DNA of 64,000 bases from Entophlyctis helioformis (Eukaryota > Chytridiomycota > Chytridiomycetes > Chytridiales > Chytriomycetaceae). Below are positions 35,501-46,200 of this stretch, piece after piece (the stretch's first letter is position 1; each line of letters starts with the position of its first letter). The stretch lies in NCBI GenBank assembly GCA_025526915.1, contig JAHLKH010000058.1:62001-126000 (forward strand), read 5' to 3'. Both the position numbers and the translations under genes were made by a program. The notes below the pieces were generated by a model, which was given only the letters and a program-made list of their open reading frames with translations, ran no database searches and was not told where the DNA came from.

Positions 35501-36615
35501 AGACGACCGCGAGTTCCAGAAGCGCTGGATGGCCATCAAGCGCACCAACAAGGCGCGTCTTGCAGACTACATTGCTGCTGCGTGCGGTGTGCAAGTGTCG
35601 CCCGACGCTCTCTTTGATGTCCAGGTTAGCGATTGCACTCGTCTGGCTTTGCCTCGTTCACTGCACTCACAACGCCAACCCCCACACTACACACATGCAC
35701 TCAGTGCAAGCGTCTTCACGAGTACAAGCGTCAGTTTATGAACATCCTTGGTGTGATCCACCGCTACGAGGTTCTCAAGGCCATGAACGAGGAGGACCTC
35801 AAGGATGTCGTGCCCCACGTTGTCATCTTCTCTGGAAAGAGCGCTCCTGGCTACTACATTGCCAAGCTGGTCATCAAGCTCATCAACAACGTGTCGCTCA
35901 AGATCAACGACGACCCCAAGACGTCCAAGTACCTCAAGCTTGTGTTCATTCCCAACTACAATGTCTCCCTTGCCGGTACGTTTGTCTGCGTGTGCTTAAC
36001 AGCGGCTTCCAGCTGGCAATGCGGTCTTTTCTTGAGCAGGAGCGCATTCACCAACACGCGTCTTGACTCTTGTGCTGGACAGAGGTGATCATTCCTGCGA
36101 GCGACATTTCGCAGCACATTTCAACGGCAGGCACCGAGGCCTCGGGCACCTCCAACATGAAGTTTGTGCTCAACGGAGGACTGATTATCGGCACGGTGGA
36201 CGGCGCCAACATCGAGATTGGCGAGGAGAACAAGGCCGAGAACATTTTCCTCTTTGGCACGCTCACCAAGGACGTCGAGGACGTGCGCCACAAGCAAATG
36301 TACGGCGGCCAGCCGAGCCACGAGAACCCCAAGCTGCAGGCGGTGCTGGACAGCATCCACCATGGCAACTATGGCGATCCTGTCATTTTCGAGCCGCTGA
36401 TCAGCACGCTCCGCAGCGACTACTACCTGCTGCACAAGGACTTTGGCGAGTACATTGACACGATGGCGCTCGTGGACAAGTGCTTCAAGGACGAGGCCGG
36501 CTGGGCCAAGAAGTCGATCCTGGCCGCTGCAAGCATGGGCAAGTTCAGCAGTGACCGCTCGATCCAAGAGTACGCGGCGCGCATCTGGAACGTCAAGGCC
36601 GTTCGCGTCGAGTAG
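32582..36615 (+). CDS. GPH1: glycogen phosphorylase
   Basis: This PLP-dependent cytosolic enzyme releases glucose 1-phosphate from glycogen. The first exon (32582 to about 32786) codes a species-specific N-terminus ([19 protein letters not shown]). A 47-base exon at about 33428-33474 supplies the [16 protein letters not shown] block. From 33717 the catalytic core follows: [92 protein letters not shown], and the PLP lysine in [11 protein letters not shown] followed by [16 protein letters not shown]. The end KAVRVE is at 36615. About nine introns; the second holds a GCCGT-type pentanucleotide repeat (about 32851-32928). A Ser in the N-terminal extension could be a phosphorylation control site, but none is clear. 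Confidence 0.96.
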
Positions 36616-36801
36616 TCGTTGCTGCTCTCCCCCCTGTGTGCATCCATGCCTCGAACCTATATGCGCATGCACCTCTCGTTCTGTCTCTGCTGCTGTCTGT
36701 GGCTGCCACAACCGGACCCCCCGACTGTGACTCTGAATGATCCAATGAATGTGACGCGACACTGTGCAACAGTCGAGCGGATTCTGTTTTTAATGGCGGC
36801 C
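36616..36801. other. convergent spacer GPH1-eIF6
   Basis: These 186 bases separate the stop codons of glycogen phosphorylase (+) and eIF6 (-). They would hold both 3-prime UTRs. No terminator-like structure stands out. Confidence 0.5.
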
Positions 36802-37900
36802 TTAGACCATGGAGTCGATGAGCGAGTCGCGGATCTCGTTGACAACGTAGGTGGGTTTGCTGTCCTGGAGCTTGAAGATGCTCTCAATGACCGACAGCTC
36901 AGTGCTCGTGGTGTCGAGACCGGCAAACGCGGTCCAGTCGTTGACAATGAGACCGCCACCAATGAGATCAGAGCCACGGTTGACGGTACCGGCCTGGCAG
37001 AGGAAACCCCCCGAGCGATGGACGTGGCAGTAGCATAAGCAGCAGGTCTATAAAGGCAGCAGACAGACAGATCGACAGACAGAGAGACTTACCACAAGAG
37101 GAATCTGCAAGAGCGACGACAACTCGTCCTGAGCCTCGACTGTTGTCTTGGGGTGCACAAGGCCGCCCTGGTTGCTGAGAGCGCAGTAGCTGCCCACGAG
37201 CACGTTGCCCGCAATGGTTTGTCTAAAGACCTCGACCTTGAGCGTGTCTGCGATGATCTCTTCCGTCTCGCGGTCAATGTCGGGATGCACAAGAGCGACA
37301 TAGTCGTTGCAGGCAATGACGTTGCCGAGGGCAGATAGCCGCTCCTCGATTCTCTGGATGGCGACCGTCTCTGGCAGGGCATTGCGGATGTGCTGGAGCT
37401 CCTGGTCGGTGGTAGAGTTGGGGAGCAGCAGGCCGTGGCGGTTGCCGGCCGTCAGCCGGCCAATGATGCGGATGCCGCCGATGGAGGTGTGGACAAGGGG
37501 GATGACGTCTGCGAGCTCGCTCTCAAAGACACTGCGCAGGACAGAATGCGATGCAGCACTATTGTTAGACGCCTGCGGCTGGTGGTCTGCACACATGCAG
37601 ACAGGCAGACAGGCAGACAGGCAGGCAGGCAGGCAACGGGCCTCGTACCTGTAAAAGTTCTCAGAGCCGCCAATGGCAACCAGGCCGTACGAGTTGGTGA
37701 GGCGGGCAAAGGCGCCAATGTCGTTGGAGTTTTCAAACTGAGCGCCTGCAGTCGCCGGTGCCCGTGGGCAGGACGGGTCAGTCGAGCGAGCACAGACGCA
37801 GACAGGCAGCCGGCCAGCCAAGCAAGCCAGCAAGCAGCCAGGCAGGCAGGCAGGCAGGCAGGCAGGCAAAGCAGCCAGGCAGGCACTCACGGACAGCCAT
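36802..37900 (-). CDS. EIF6: eIF6, ribosome anti-association factor
   Basis: eIF6 (yeast Tif6) binds the 60S subunit, helps its nuclear biogenesis, and blocks premature 40S joining. The first exon is only ten bases (ATGGCTGTCC, 37900-37891) and splices to [20 protein letters not shown] to give the family start MAVRAQFENSN. Then follow [118 protein letters not shown] and the last exon with [16 protein letters not shown] and [14 protein letters not shown], ending at 36802. All blocks are in normal order and length. Introns contain GGCA-type tetranucleotide repeats (about 37599-37640 and 37839-37868). Fanzor 3-prime block C lies about 180 bases upstream in the same orientation. Confidence 0.96.
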
Positions 37901-38079
37901 TGGGATCGAGTTCAAGTGGTGGTTTGTTGGACAGAAAAGAAAAACCGTTGCGTTTTTTGTTGGAGCGGCCCGCTGCCGTGTCGACTGACGGGCATGACAC
38001 ATCCAGGTGACCGACGGCAGCGCCCTGGCTCGGCAGGGCAGGAAAGGGCAGGCGATCGTCTTCTGACAGTCGTCCATCC

Positions 38080-38245
38080 GTCGAGTCAGCAGTCTGCATG
38101 GACGATGAGTGGACGACGCACATCTGCAAGCATAACACCAACACCAACGTGACCCGGTGGGTCAATCAGGAGGATTGTAGATCTGGAGACGATGCGGGAG
38201 ATGGCTGGATGGATGCTTGATCACATTGTGCACGCCACTTGGTGT
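38080..38245 (-). repeat. Fanzor C-terminal fragment and 3-prime block, copy C (upstream of eIF6)
   Basis: Read on the minus strand from about 38245, the sequence ..GGCGTGCACAATGTGATCA resembles the Fanzor C-terminal coding segment at about 61025-61060 (GGCGTGCACAACATCACATC). It then runs through CATCCATCCAGCCAT, GGGTCACGTTGG, TTATGCTTGCAGATGTGCG and CCATGCAGACTGCTGACTCG, the islands shared with copies A and B. It is in the same orientation as eIF6, whose start is at 37900, and lies between eIF6 and the divergent Crinkler-like gene. Confidence 0.6.
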
Positions 38246-38375
38246 CAGTATGCAGTGCCACAATGCCGTCAAAGTATGTCCCAAGCCACGCGCCAGAGCC
38301 ACGCGCCATGCTGTAAAAGTGCCTTCAAAGGCGTGCACACACTTCCCACATCAACACATTTCTCCAACAGCACGC

Positions 38376-40601
38376 ATGCAGTCACCGCAGACGCACCAGA
38401 GTGGGCCCGCCAGCATGCCCTTTGTCAAGAATGTCTTCACCGGCCGAGAGCAGTTCATCAAGCCCTCGGTCATCACGCCGGCCATCACCAGCCTGTCCGA
38501 CACCCTCTGTCGCCTCTTTCGTGGCCTCAAGGCAAGCATGAAGCCGGTCGTTGTGACCTGCTTTGACACTTCGGGCTCGGGCAAGACGACAACGGCCATG
38601 GAAGCAGCACGCCTGCAGAGCGCCTGTGTAGTCACTCTTTCGCCCAACACAAGCCTTCTTCTGAGCCAGGTCCTTAGCAGCTGCGAACGCTACCCATTTG
38701 AAGCCGTGGGTGGCATCGTCAATGGGAACACCGTCCAGCGAGTGTTCAGAGCCAAGTTCGACTCGATGCTCACGACCATGTTCCACGACATTGAGGCTCT
38801 CTTGACGTCCAACGCCTCGAACTGCATCGATGAGGCAGCTACTGGCATCGACTACGTCTCGCCCAATGCCAGCCAGCAAGACGTCCGCCTGCCGAAACAA
38901 ACCCCCCAGTCTGCATTTAACGGGATGCTTGAGGCTCTTGGCGACCGCAAGCTTGTCATCCATGTTGACGACTGCCAGTTGTTCTTCAAGGGCGCCATTC
39001 CGTCACCCAACGGCATTCGCGCGGTGCTCGCAAAGGACGATGTCATGGTTCTCGCCCTTCGATCGTTCACCAACTGCATCACCCCCTATGCAAACAGAAA
39101 GAACCTTGCATGGGTCTTTTCAGGCTGCCGACCGACTCTCGTGACTGAGATCACCCAGACTGCCGGCCTCCTGACCATCGACATCACTGATATGATGGCC
39201 GACTTTCAGCACGACGAGATCCGCGAGATCCTTGGCAACTACTTCAGTCTGGAGGCTGCAACGACGCAGGAGGCTGAGCGGCTGTCCAAGCTCTATGAAC
39301 GGCTTGCTGGACCTCCCAAGATCGTCCAGTTCTTCCTGATGGCATCCTCCGAGTGCCGTCTGGCATGCGTTCAAGACTTGATTGATCAGTGGGACATCAT
39401 CGAGTCTGAGGCAGCTGTCATCTTCAAGGATCGAATCGTGTCAACTTTTGGTGGCAGTCTCGATGCTACAGCTCGTAGCCTTGCCCTGCTCCATGCCACA
39501 GCGATCGCAACGACCCGCAAGGACTACGTCTTGGTGCCTGAAGTCTCGCGCCATTTCATCAAGCTGATCGAGGCCGGCCTTTTGCGCGTTCGTCGAGCCA
39601 CTGGTGGCCAATGGACCATCTACGCGCCAAACCATCTGCTCTTGCGCATTTTCCGGCAGTATGTGCACTGGTATACGTGGGACAACATCGCAATGCTGCA
39701 ACATCTTGTCAAGTCGTCCGAGACCGTGCAGACGCTTAAAGGCAAGGTATTCGAGTTTCTGTTTGCTCTGGAGCTGTGCGACTCGGCCGATGGCAAGCTT
39801 TGGACGTTCCTGCGCAACCGTGTCAAGCTTGTGCCGAAGTGCTCCTGGTCACCAACAATCAGCTTCATGGAGAGCATCGCTGAATGCAATGACACCAGCC
39901 GGATCTATGTGATGCAGGATCCAGACAGGAGCGGAAGCAAATGCGACGTTGTCTTCTTTGCCACCTCGCAAGAACTTGGCACCACTGTCCGTGTTCTGGT
40001 GCAGCTGACGATTGCCGCGCGCGGAAAGGCCAAGATTGATGAGTCGCTCCAGGGAATGCTTGCTCAGTCAGCCATGATCATTGACGGCGAGCAGCTGCTC
40101 GACTACCGACTTTTCATTGCACCAAACTACCCCGCGGATTCCAATCAAGGCAGTCGCAACTTGGCCGACCGTGGGTATGTCTTCACCAGCAGCGCGCTTT
40201 CAGACGCCTTTGAGTTCCCCGTCAATATCACCTGCAATCCCGAGGCAACCGATACGGCGATCAAGCATCTTGCACGCATGGCGGAGGCGATGGGCGAACT
40301 TGGGCTTGTCAACCGTATCGCAGGCGATTCTGAGCAGCGGTCTGTCAGCAGCAAACGGCAGCGCGTCGCACCCCAACCGCTCGCAGGCACATTCGACTTT
40401 GATGATATGGATGGCTTCTATTCAGCGTTGAAGACTCGGACGAATGTTAATGATGACGACATTCGTATGATTGCTGAAATCTTTGGCTCTCAGCGGATCG
40501 ACTTTTCTATACTCCCTAGCCTCACTGACAATGATCTCAAGGAGCTTGGGATTGCAGCGATGGGCCTCCGCAAGTCTATCCTCGCTGTCCTCGGCAAATG
40601 A
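38376..40601 (+). CDS. Crinkler-like P-loop NTPase / PD-(D/E)xK-like protein with C-terminal SAM domain
   Basis: The gene has no intron, unlike almost every neighbour, and from ATG 38376 gives 741 residues (the frame is open a further 53 codons upstream). A P-loop GSGKTT is at residues 67-72, and a Walker B-like hydrophobic strand ends in VDD near residue 196. The middle is helical, with a winged-helix-like stretch. A restriction-endonuclease-like region follows: KGKVFEFLFALEL (about 455), GSKCDVVFF (about 519) and VLVQLT (about 540), the D...(E/Q) layout of PD-(D/E)xK folds. The last 54 residues (FGSQRIDFSILPSLTDNDLK plus ELGI and MGLRKSILAVLG) look like a SAM domain. The NTPase plus nuclease order fits the Crinkler/CR effector class known in chytrids and oomycetes. 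No secretion signal and no LFLAK motif are seen, so an intracellular role is equally possible. Confidence 0.65.
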   Translation: MQSPQTHQSGPASMPFVKNVFTGREQFIKPSVITPAITSLSDTLCRLFRGLKASMKPVVVTCFDTSGSGKTTTAMEAARLQSACVVTLSPNTSLLLSQVLSSCERYPFEAVGGIVNGNTVQRVFRAKFDSMLTTMFHDIEALLTSNASNCIDEAATGIDYVSPNASQQDVRLPKQTPQSAFNGMLEALGDRKLVIHVDDCQLFFKGAIPSPNGIRAVLAKDDVMVLALRSFTNCITPYANRKNLAWVFSGCRPTLVTEITQTAGLLTIDITDMMADFQHDEIREILGNYFSLEAATTQEAERLSKLYERLAGPPKIVQFFLMASSECRLACVQDLIDQWDIIESEAAVIFKDRIVSTFGGSLDATARSLALLHATAIATTRKDYVLVPEVSRHFIKLIEAGLLRVRRATGGQWTIYAPNHLLLRIFRQYVHWYTWDNIAMLQHLVKSSETVQTLKGKVFEFLFALELCDSADGKLWTFLRNRVKLVPKCSWSPTISFMESIAECNDTSRIYVMQDPDRSGSKCDVVFFATSQELGTTVRVLVQLTIAARGKAKIDESLQGMLAQSAMIIDGEQLLDYRLFIAPNYPADSNQGSRNLADRGYVFTSSALSDAFEFPVNITCNPEATDTAIKHLARMAEAMGELGLVNRIAGDSEQRSVSSKRQRVAPQPLAGTFDFDDMDGFYSALKTRTNVNDDDIRMIAEIFGSQRIDFSILPSLTDNDLKELGIAAMGLRKSILAVLGK

Positions 40602-40722
40602 ATGGATGCTTTCGGTTTGAGCTGCTTACTACCAGAGATGAGCTGGTTGAACAATGGCAGTCGCACGAGTGGCGTTATGAAATGCGAAACCACGACCTTG
40701 AGATCCTGGCCCAAGAACCATC

Positions 40723-41876
40723 ATGCAGAGTTCAGCTCCATCTGTTGCTGTGTCGTCGACGAGCAATGGCTCTGCCATACACGACCATCTGAGTGAGCAC
40801 ACAAGAGCATGGCATGCTCTGCTACTCGCACTTACTCTTGTTGACTGCTGCAGGTCGTGCTGGTGTCAGCAGCCATATCCGTGATGCTGTCAGCGCGCTT
40901 CTCGACCTTCGCCCAGCAGACCCAATGGCGTTCATGTCGGAATAGTAGGGAATACATGCATGGCCGCTACCATACGCAGGTGTATTGACACTCCTCCTTG
41001 GCCATATGCTGCCGTGCCAATGGCTAGCTTCTTTAATGCTTCGTATGGCACTGCGAGCGTATTTCGCGCATACAAGCTTGTCTCGCTTGCGGATTGGTCG
41101 TCTCCATCTGCAGCTTCAGAGCGCATTGGAGCTGCATTTGAACATCTCGCTCTTCCATGCAAGTGCATGCCATGAGCACGATCGCCCCATTCCCTCGGCT
41201 GACATGCATACACTGCCATGCCAGCTGCACAGGGTGTTCGTGTCAAGGACTGTGCGACGTTTCTGTCCTTCTTCTGCATGCAAGTGCATCGCCTGCGCTG
41301 CGCTCGCTGCCCCTTTTATACTGACATGCTATGCAGTGGGTACGATGCCATTCGGCATTCGCTGTCCAAGGTCGTCAGCCTCCATCTGGACAAGGATGAT
41401 CTCGTCACGTTTGAGGACTTTACCGAGCTGGTCGTCTATCATGCGTTCCTTGAAGGTAGCTTGGGCAAGCAGTGAACACGGCTGACTCGGCCGACAGCCA
41501 CATACTGACACAACCCCCCTGGATCCCAGAGGTTCTCAAGAAAGTCAAGATCGCGTACTCGGCTGCGTATCCGAACAAGCGCATGCATCGCGTTGATCTG
41601 GCAGCATGCATTGCCTCTGTCCTCCTCCTCGACCAGAACGATCCGTAAGTCGTGGCGTCTCTCGTGGCAGTTGGCAGCGTCAGCCGTGTTTCGGGAGTGC
41701 TGACAGCTGCGAGATCAATGGTCAGAATCCTTGATGCTCGCAAGCGGCTGTTCCTTGCACTCGCCCTGCCACATCAGCCCAAGACGGATCAGGATGCTGC
41801 GACAGAGACGACCATGTCCTATGAGGATTTTGTTTCCGACACATCGGCTCGCCTGCTTGCCTTTGAACAACAATGA
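40723..41876 (+). CDS. TPGS1: TPGS1-like tubulin polyglutamylase complex subunit
   Basis: Exons can be chained from ATG 40723 (MQSSAPSVAVSSTSNGSA) into HIRDAVSALLDLRPADPMAF plus MSEYF, then FNASYGTASVFRAYKLVSL, a further exon with VVSLHLDKDDLVTFEDFTEL, then KVKIAYSAAYPNKRMHRVDL and CIASVLLLDQND, and finally MSYEDFVSDTSARLLAFEQQ (stop 41874-41876). The first block resembles the TPGS1 dimerisation-type helix (LRxALLxxLExRPEEPIAFLAxYFE) and the last resembles its MTREEFLExAAxLF end. TPGS1 is a scaffold of the enzyme that polyglutamylates tubulin in axonemes and centrioles. The match is by motif only; another RIIa-like-domain protein is possible. The stop codon overlaps the start of RRP45. Confidence 0.55.
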
Positions 41877-43039
41877 CTGGCAAAGACCTTGAACCTTCAA
41901 CCAACGAGCGAGAGTTTGTGACGCAGGCGCTGTCGTCGGGCCTGCGCACGGACGGCCGCACACTCACGGCCATCCGTCCCATCAAAGTGACGCTCGGCCC
42001 ACACCTGGGGTTCGCCCAAGTCCAGCTGGGCAAGACGAGGTGTGCTGAAAACGAACGAGCAGCCATGCCGGCAGATACAAACTCACAGCCGTCTGTTCGC
42101 TCTCTGCCAGAGTCATGGCAAGCGTCTCTTGCGACATTGTGCGTCCGACGGCAGGCAACCCAACAGACGGCGTGCTGTCGTTCAACACCGAGTTCAGTCC
42201 CATGGCGTCGCCGGCATTCGAGGCAGACCGGACAACCGAGGACGAGATTCTCATTTCACGCATGCTCGAAAAGTCGCTGCGCCGTGCACGGGCTGTCGAC
42301 ACAGAGGGTCTCTGCATTGTAGCTGGCGAGAAGGTGGGCATGGCAGGGACACTGCCAGGGGGTTTCATGGCCGAAGCATGGCGCACGGTTGCTCTGACAC
42401 TTGGCCGTGTGCAGGTTTGGTCGGTGCGCGTCGACATCCGCGTTCTGGACCACGAGGGCAATATCCTGGACTGTGCATGTATCGCTGCCATGTGTGCGCT
42501 GCTACACTTTAAGCGGCCGGATGTGACGGTCACTGGCGAGGACGTGACGATTGTAACGTAGCATGCCGGGCCCTGTTGTGTGGTGGTGCGTGCCTGTACC
42601 TTTCTTGACTGACAAGGCCGGGCATTGCTTGCACAGCACACGATGGAAGAGAAGAATCCGATCCCCCTGAGCATCCACCACATCCCCATCTGTGTCACAT
42701 TTGGCTTCTTCAACAGCGGGTATGTCTGCGTGTTGTTTACTTGTTGGTGTCACTCCCGTATCTCTCTTCCGCCGGCCATTTCTGACACCGTCTGCCAATC
42801 CCAGCGAGACCATCGTCATTGATCCTCTGCTGATTGAAGAGCAGGTGCAGGAAGGCGACATGACTGTGGTGGTCAACATGCATCGCGAGCTGTGCACCAT
42901 GTCCAAGGCTGGCGGAATTCCCATTGCGCCAGACCAGGTCATCCACTGCGCCAACATTGCAGCCATCAAAGCAACCGAGATCACCGACTTGATAAAGCAG
43001 GCTATTCACGAGGTCTGTTTGGTGTTCACATTGGAATGA
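41873..43039 (+). CDS. RRP45: RRP45 (EXOSC9), RNase PH-like exosome core subunit
   Basis: This is a non-catalytic RNase PH-fold subunit of the nuclear and cytoplasmic RNA exosome ring. The start MTGKDLEPSTNEREFV at 41873 fits the family N-terminus. It goes on with GLRTDGRTLTAIRPIKVTLG, VQLGKTR, VMASVSCDIVRP, GVLSFNTEFSPMASPAFE, RARAVDTEGLCIVAGEKVW, VRVDIRVLDHEGNILDCACI, HFKRPDVTVTGEDVTIV, PLSIHHIPICVTFGFF and AAIKATEITDLIKQAIHE, all in EXOSC9 order. It lacks the long acidic C-terminal tail of the animal protein, unless one is added by an unseen exon after 43015. Four short introns interrupt it. Its ATG overlaps the TGA of the upstream gene in the four bases ATGA, so its promoter must lie inside TPGS1 coding sequence, or the two are co-transcribed. 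Confidence 0.93.
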
Positions 43040-43216
43040 CTGTATTGGCATTGGATAATGGATGGATGGATGATGGATGGATGGATGGCTGATGGATCGA
43101 ACTCATGGAACGGCACGGGCTGGTTCGGATGCGCGTCTGGCCACAGGATACCAAGAAACGCCAGGGCGAAGGAAAGGCATGAGAGGGCTGGCGCGTCTGG
43201 TTGCCAGCCGGCTGGT

Positions 43217-46200
43217 TCAAAGATCCTCGACATACTGTCGACATGGCGATGGGGATCAGTCTCAATAAAGAATGCCATCAAGGCATTTCCAGCATACTAT
43301 CGGCCGACATACGTTGGACGGGAAAAGACCCGTTTGGCCGTTGAGCGTGCCTGTCCACCATCCAGGGTCGTCCTTGCCCGTGATGGTGATGACGTCGCCA
43401 ACCTTGAATGACAGCTCGTCTGCCTCGGTCGCGTCATAGTTCTGTCAAACAAGCGTCAGATCAAGCCATCGTTGAATGGCACGCCATGGCCGACCAGCCA
43501 GCCACCCAGCCAACCAGCTGACCAACCGACATACGTAGAGCGCCTTGCACCGAGGAACCTTCTTTGCAGGCGGCGGGGGCGGTGGGATCTTCTTCTTGGC
43601 AGCAGCAGCTGTCGCAGCAGACACATTGCCAGTGCTCGACACGGACCCGCTGGATCCATACACATTGCCATTGCTACCTCCAAACGACGCTGCAACAGAC
43701 GCCACATTGCCGCCGCTGCCACCAAAGCCAGCACGGATACCAGTGGGTGACTTTTGCTGGGCTTGCTGGGCCTGCTGAGCAAAGTTTGGCGGACGGAACT
43801 GGTTTGGCTGCTGCTGCTGCTGCTGCTGCTGGGGAGGCGCGGCATACTGCGATGAGGCAGCAGCAGCGGCAGAGCCACCACGGTATGCACCGGCAGCTGC
43901 ACCTGCGGGCTTCCTGGCATTTTCAAACAGAGTGCGGTTGGATGGGCGCGAGTCTTTGGGGAGACCAGAGGGAGATCGGATCTCTGTAACCTTTCCGTTG
44001 TTCTTGTACACCGCGTACTTGATGGACGAGTCGGTGGTAAAGCGAATCTCCACAGTGCCGCCGCTCTGCCAGGTGGTTTTCTTGACCGTGTACTTGATGC
44101 TGTTGCAACAAGCGCAGGTGGGTCAGCTCAACGTCGCGGGGTATCCTATCTGAGCTCGGATGGACAGACACAGACTGGCGCAAGAATGACAGACATACTT
44201 GTCGGTAAAGTTCGTGGTCAAAGGGCGGTTAAGCAGCGCCTGGTACTTTTCGCCAAGCACCGTGACGAGCTCGGTTTTGAGCACATTCTCAAACACATTG
44301 TCGTAGTCGGACGGTACGTGCACCACGAAAAAGTCATCGCACTTGGTGCTGCACAGCGTCGGATCAGAAAGCCGCAAGGGAGATATGGCAGGCATTAGTT
44401 GAGCTGCACGTGCCAAGGTTCGCTTCAGAGCAAGGAGGACCATGCTTGCCTGAGAGACACAGAGGAAATGTCGCCAAGGGGAATCTTGCGCTTCACAACC
44501 TTGACCAACTTGCCCTTGTTCGGCCCGTTCTTCTCCTTCTCTGCGCCAATGAGGAACAAGTGCGTGTCTGTGACAACGAGTTCGCGCTGCGACGGCTTGA
44601 ACGCACGATCATACTTGGTGACAACATCTGAAAACGCAGCCTTGGACTCTTTGCCTTTGCCATACAAACCATGCGCACAGTGTTAGTCGAGCCGCCAGAG
44701 CCTCTGCCCATCAAATCAAGCAAGCAGTTTGGGCATACCGATCAGGTTTCTAACCACTGGGTTGTCGAGCAGGTTGAGGTAGTCGCCAAGGAATTCGCGG
44801 TTGAGACTGAACCGCTTGCGTTCCTTGTTGTTGACCATGACATCTGCAGCCTTTTTGCGCATCTCCAAAAAGTACTTGCGACTCTTCCATCTCCTGTACG
44901 CCCGCTGGATAACCTTGGCATAGTGATGGTACTTGCGGTCGCGCTGCTCTTCAAGGAGGAACAGAGACTCGGGGGACTTGATGAAGACCTTGGCATTTCC
45001 AAGCTGCCATTCCTGTGCGTCCATGCTGACGGAAGCCATGATGTGCTTGATGCCATCCTGCAGCGACCCGTGCCAGCTTGGGAATGTCTGGGGCGTCAAA
45101 ATGGCGAATCTGGATGTGGGGATCGATGTTGTCAGCGTCCCTGCCGCATGCCATTGATCGAGACAGAGATGAGAGTCCAATCCAACCAACCTGCGAAGGA
45201 ACTTTTCAAACGTGTTGCGGTAGCAGAACCCAGCGCGTCTGCCCGTGCGTGTTGTTACAGCATTCAGACACTGTCAACACAGCCGCAAGAATGGATTGAC
45301 GCAATGCCTCGCTTACCTGACTTTGATGTTCTCCTTCAGATTGAGGTATCGCACCTGATGCTCGACGCGCTTTGCATCCCAGTCTTTGGCGCGTTTGGTT
45401 TCGTTGGGCTTGATGCAGCGCACATACGAGGGCGTGCAGCGCATGAGCGTGTCGACCAGCTCCTGGGACTGGTTCTGCTCGCAGAAAAGGGGTGTCGGAA
45501 AAGCCAAGTCAGCACCACTCGCAGCCGCCATCATCAGTGGCATCACAGCCGTTGCAAACCTTGATTTTGAACGAAACGGTTGTTGGCCGCTTCTTGTCCG
45601 AGTCGTCAACCTCTTCTGGGAACAGTGCACGGATAAAGTGGCTACAGGCGTAATGCGACTGCGTGTTAGATAGAGGCCCATGAACGATGCACAGCCAGCA
45701 AGGCACGTGGCATCAAACGCGGCTTACTTGTTGGTGGACTGCATCAGCTGAATGAGGTCCTTGAACAGTGTATCCTTGTTGGCCTCAGTGAATCCGTCGC
45801 AGTCGTACGTGACAGAGCCAGCGTAGTGGTGGATCACAAAATGGTTCTGCGCACCCTGGTAGTGCTTGTGGCCACGCACGCCCATGTCCATCTTCTGCAG
45901 AAACTTTTGGTCTGCACCGTCAGTGACTGCATGCATCGTGAAGCACGTGTCGTCAAGGATGGCCATGATGCCTGGAGGTTTCTGCGAAAGGTGGATGGAT
46001 GGGTGAGTACACGGTTCAACGACAGCAAGGTGCATCCGGGCCGGCAAGCCAACCTTGCTCTCAATGAGATCAACAACAATCTTGTTGTTGAAATAGTCAA
46101 TGGGCGTCCATTTGATGCCTTCGCGCTGGTACTCTTCTTGCTCCGACTTGAGCGTCAGCTCGATAAAGATCTGCTGGAGACGCTCGTTGACATAGTTGAT

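Noticed and set aside
37590..37870. GGCA-type repeats as a CRISPR-like array
   Set aside because: Units are only four bases with no spacers; simple-sequence DNA inside eIF6 introns.
38217..38375. Upstream 53 codons as part of the Crinkler-like protein
   Set aside because: This part starts at a TTG and overlaps the antisense Fanzor fragment (block C); the Met at 38376 is the first good start.
43262..43310. Myosin ending [13 protein letters not shown]
   Set aside because: This is read-through into an intron; splicing to 43234 gives SNYVEDL and a stop, the usual SH3 end.
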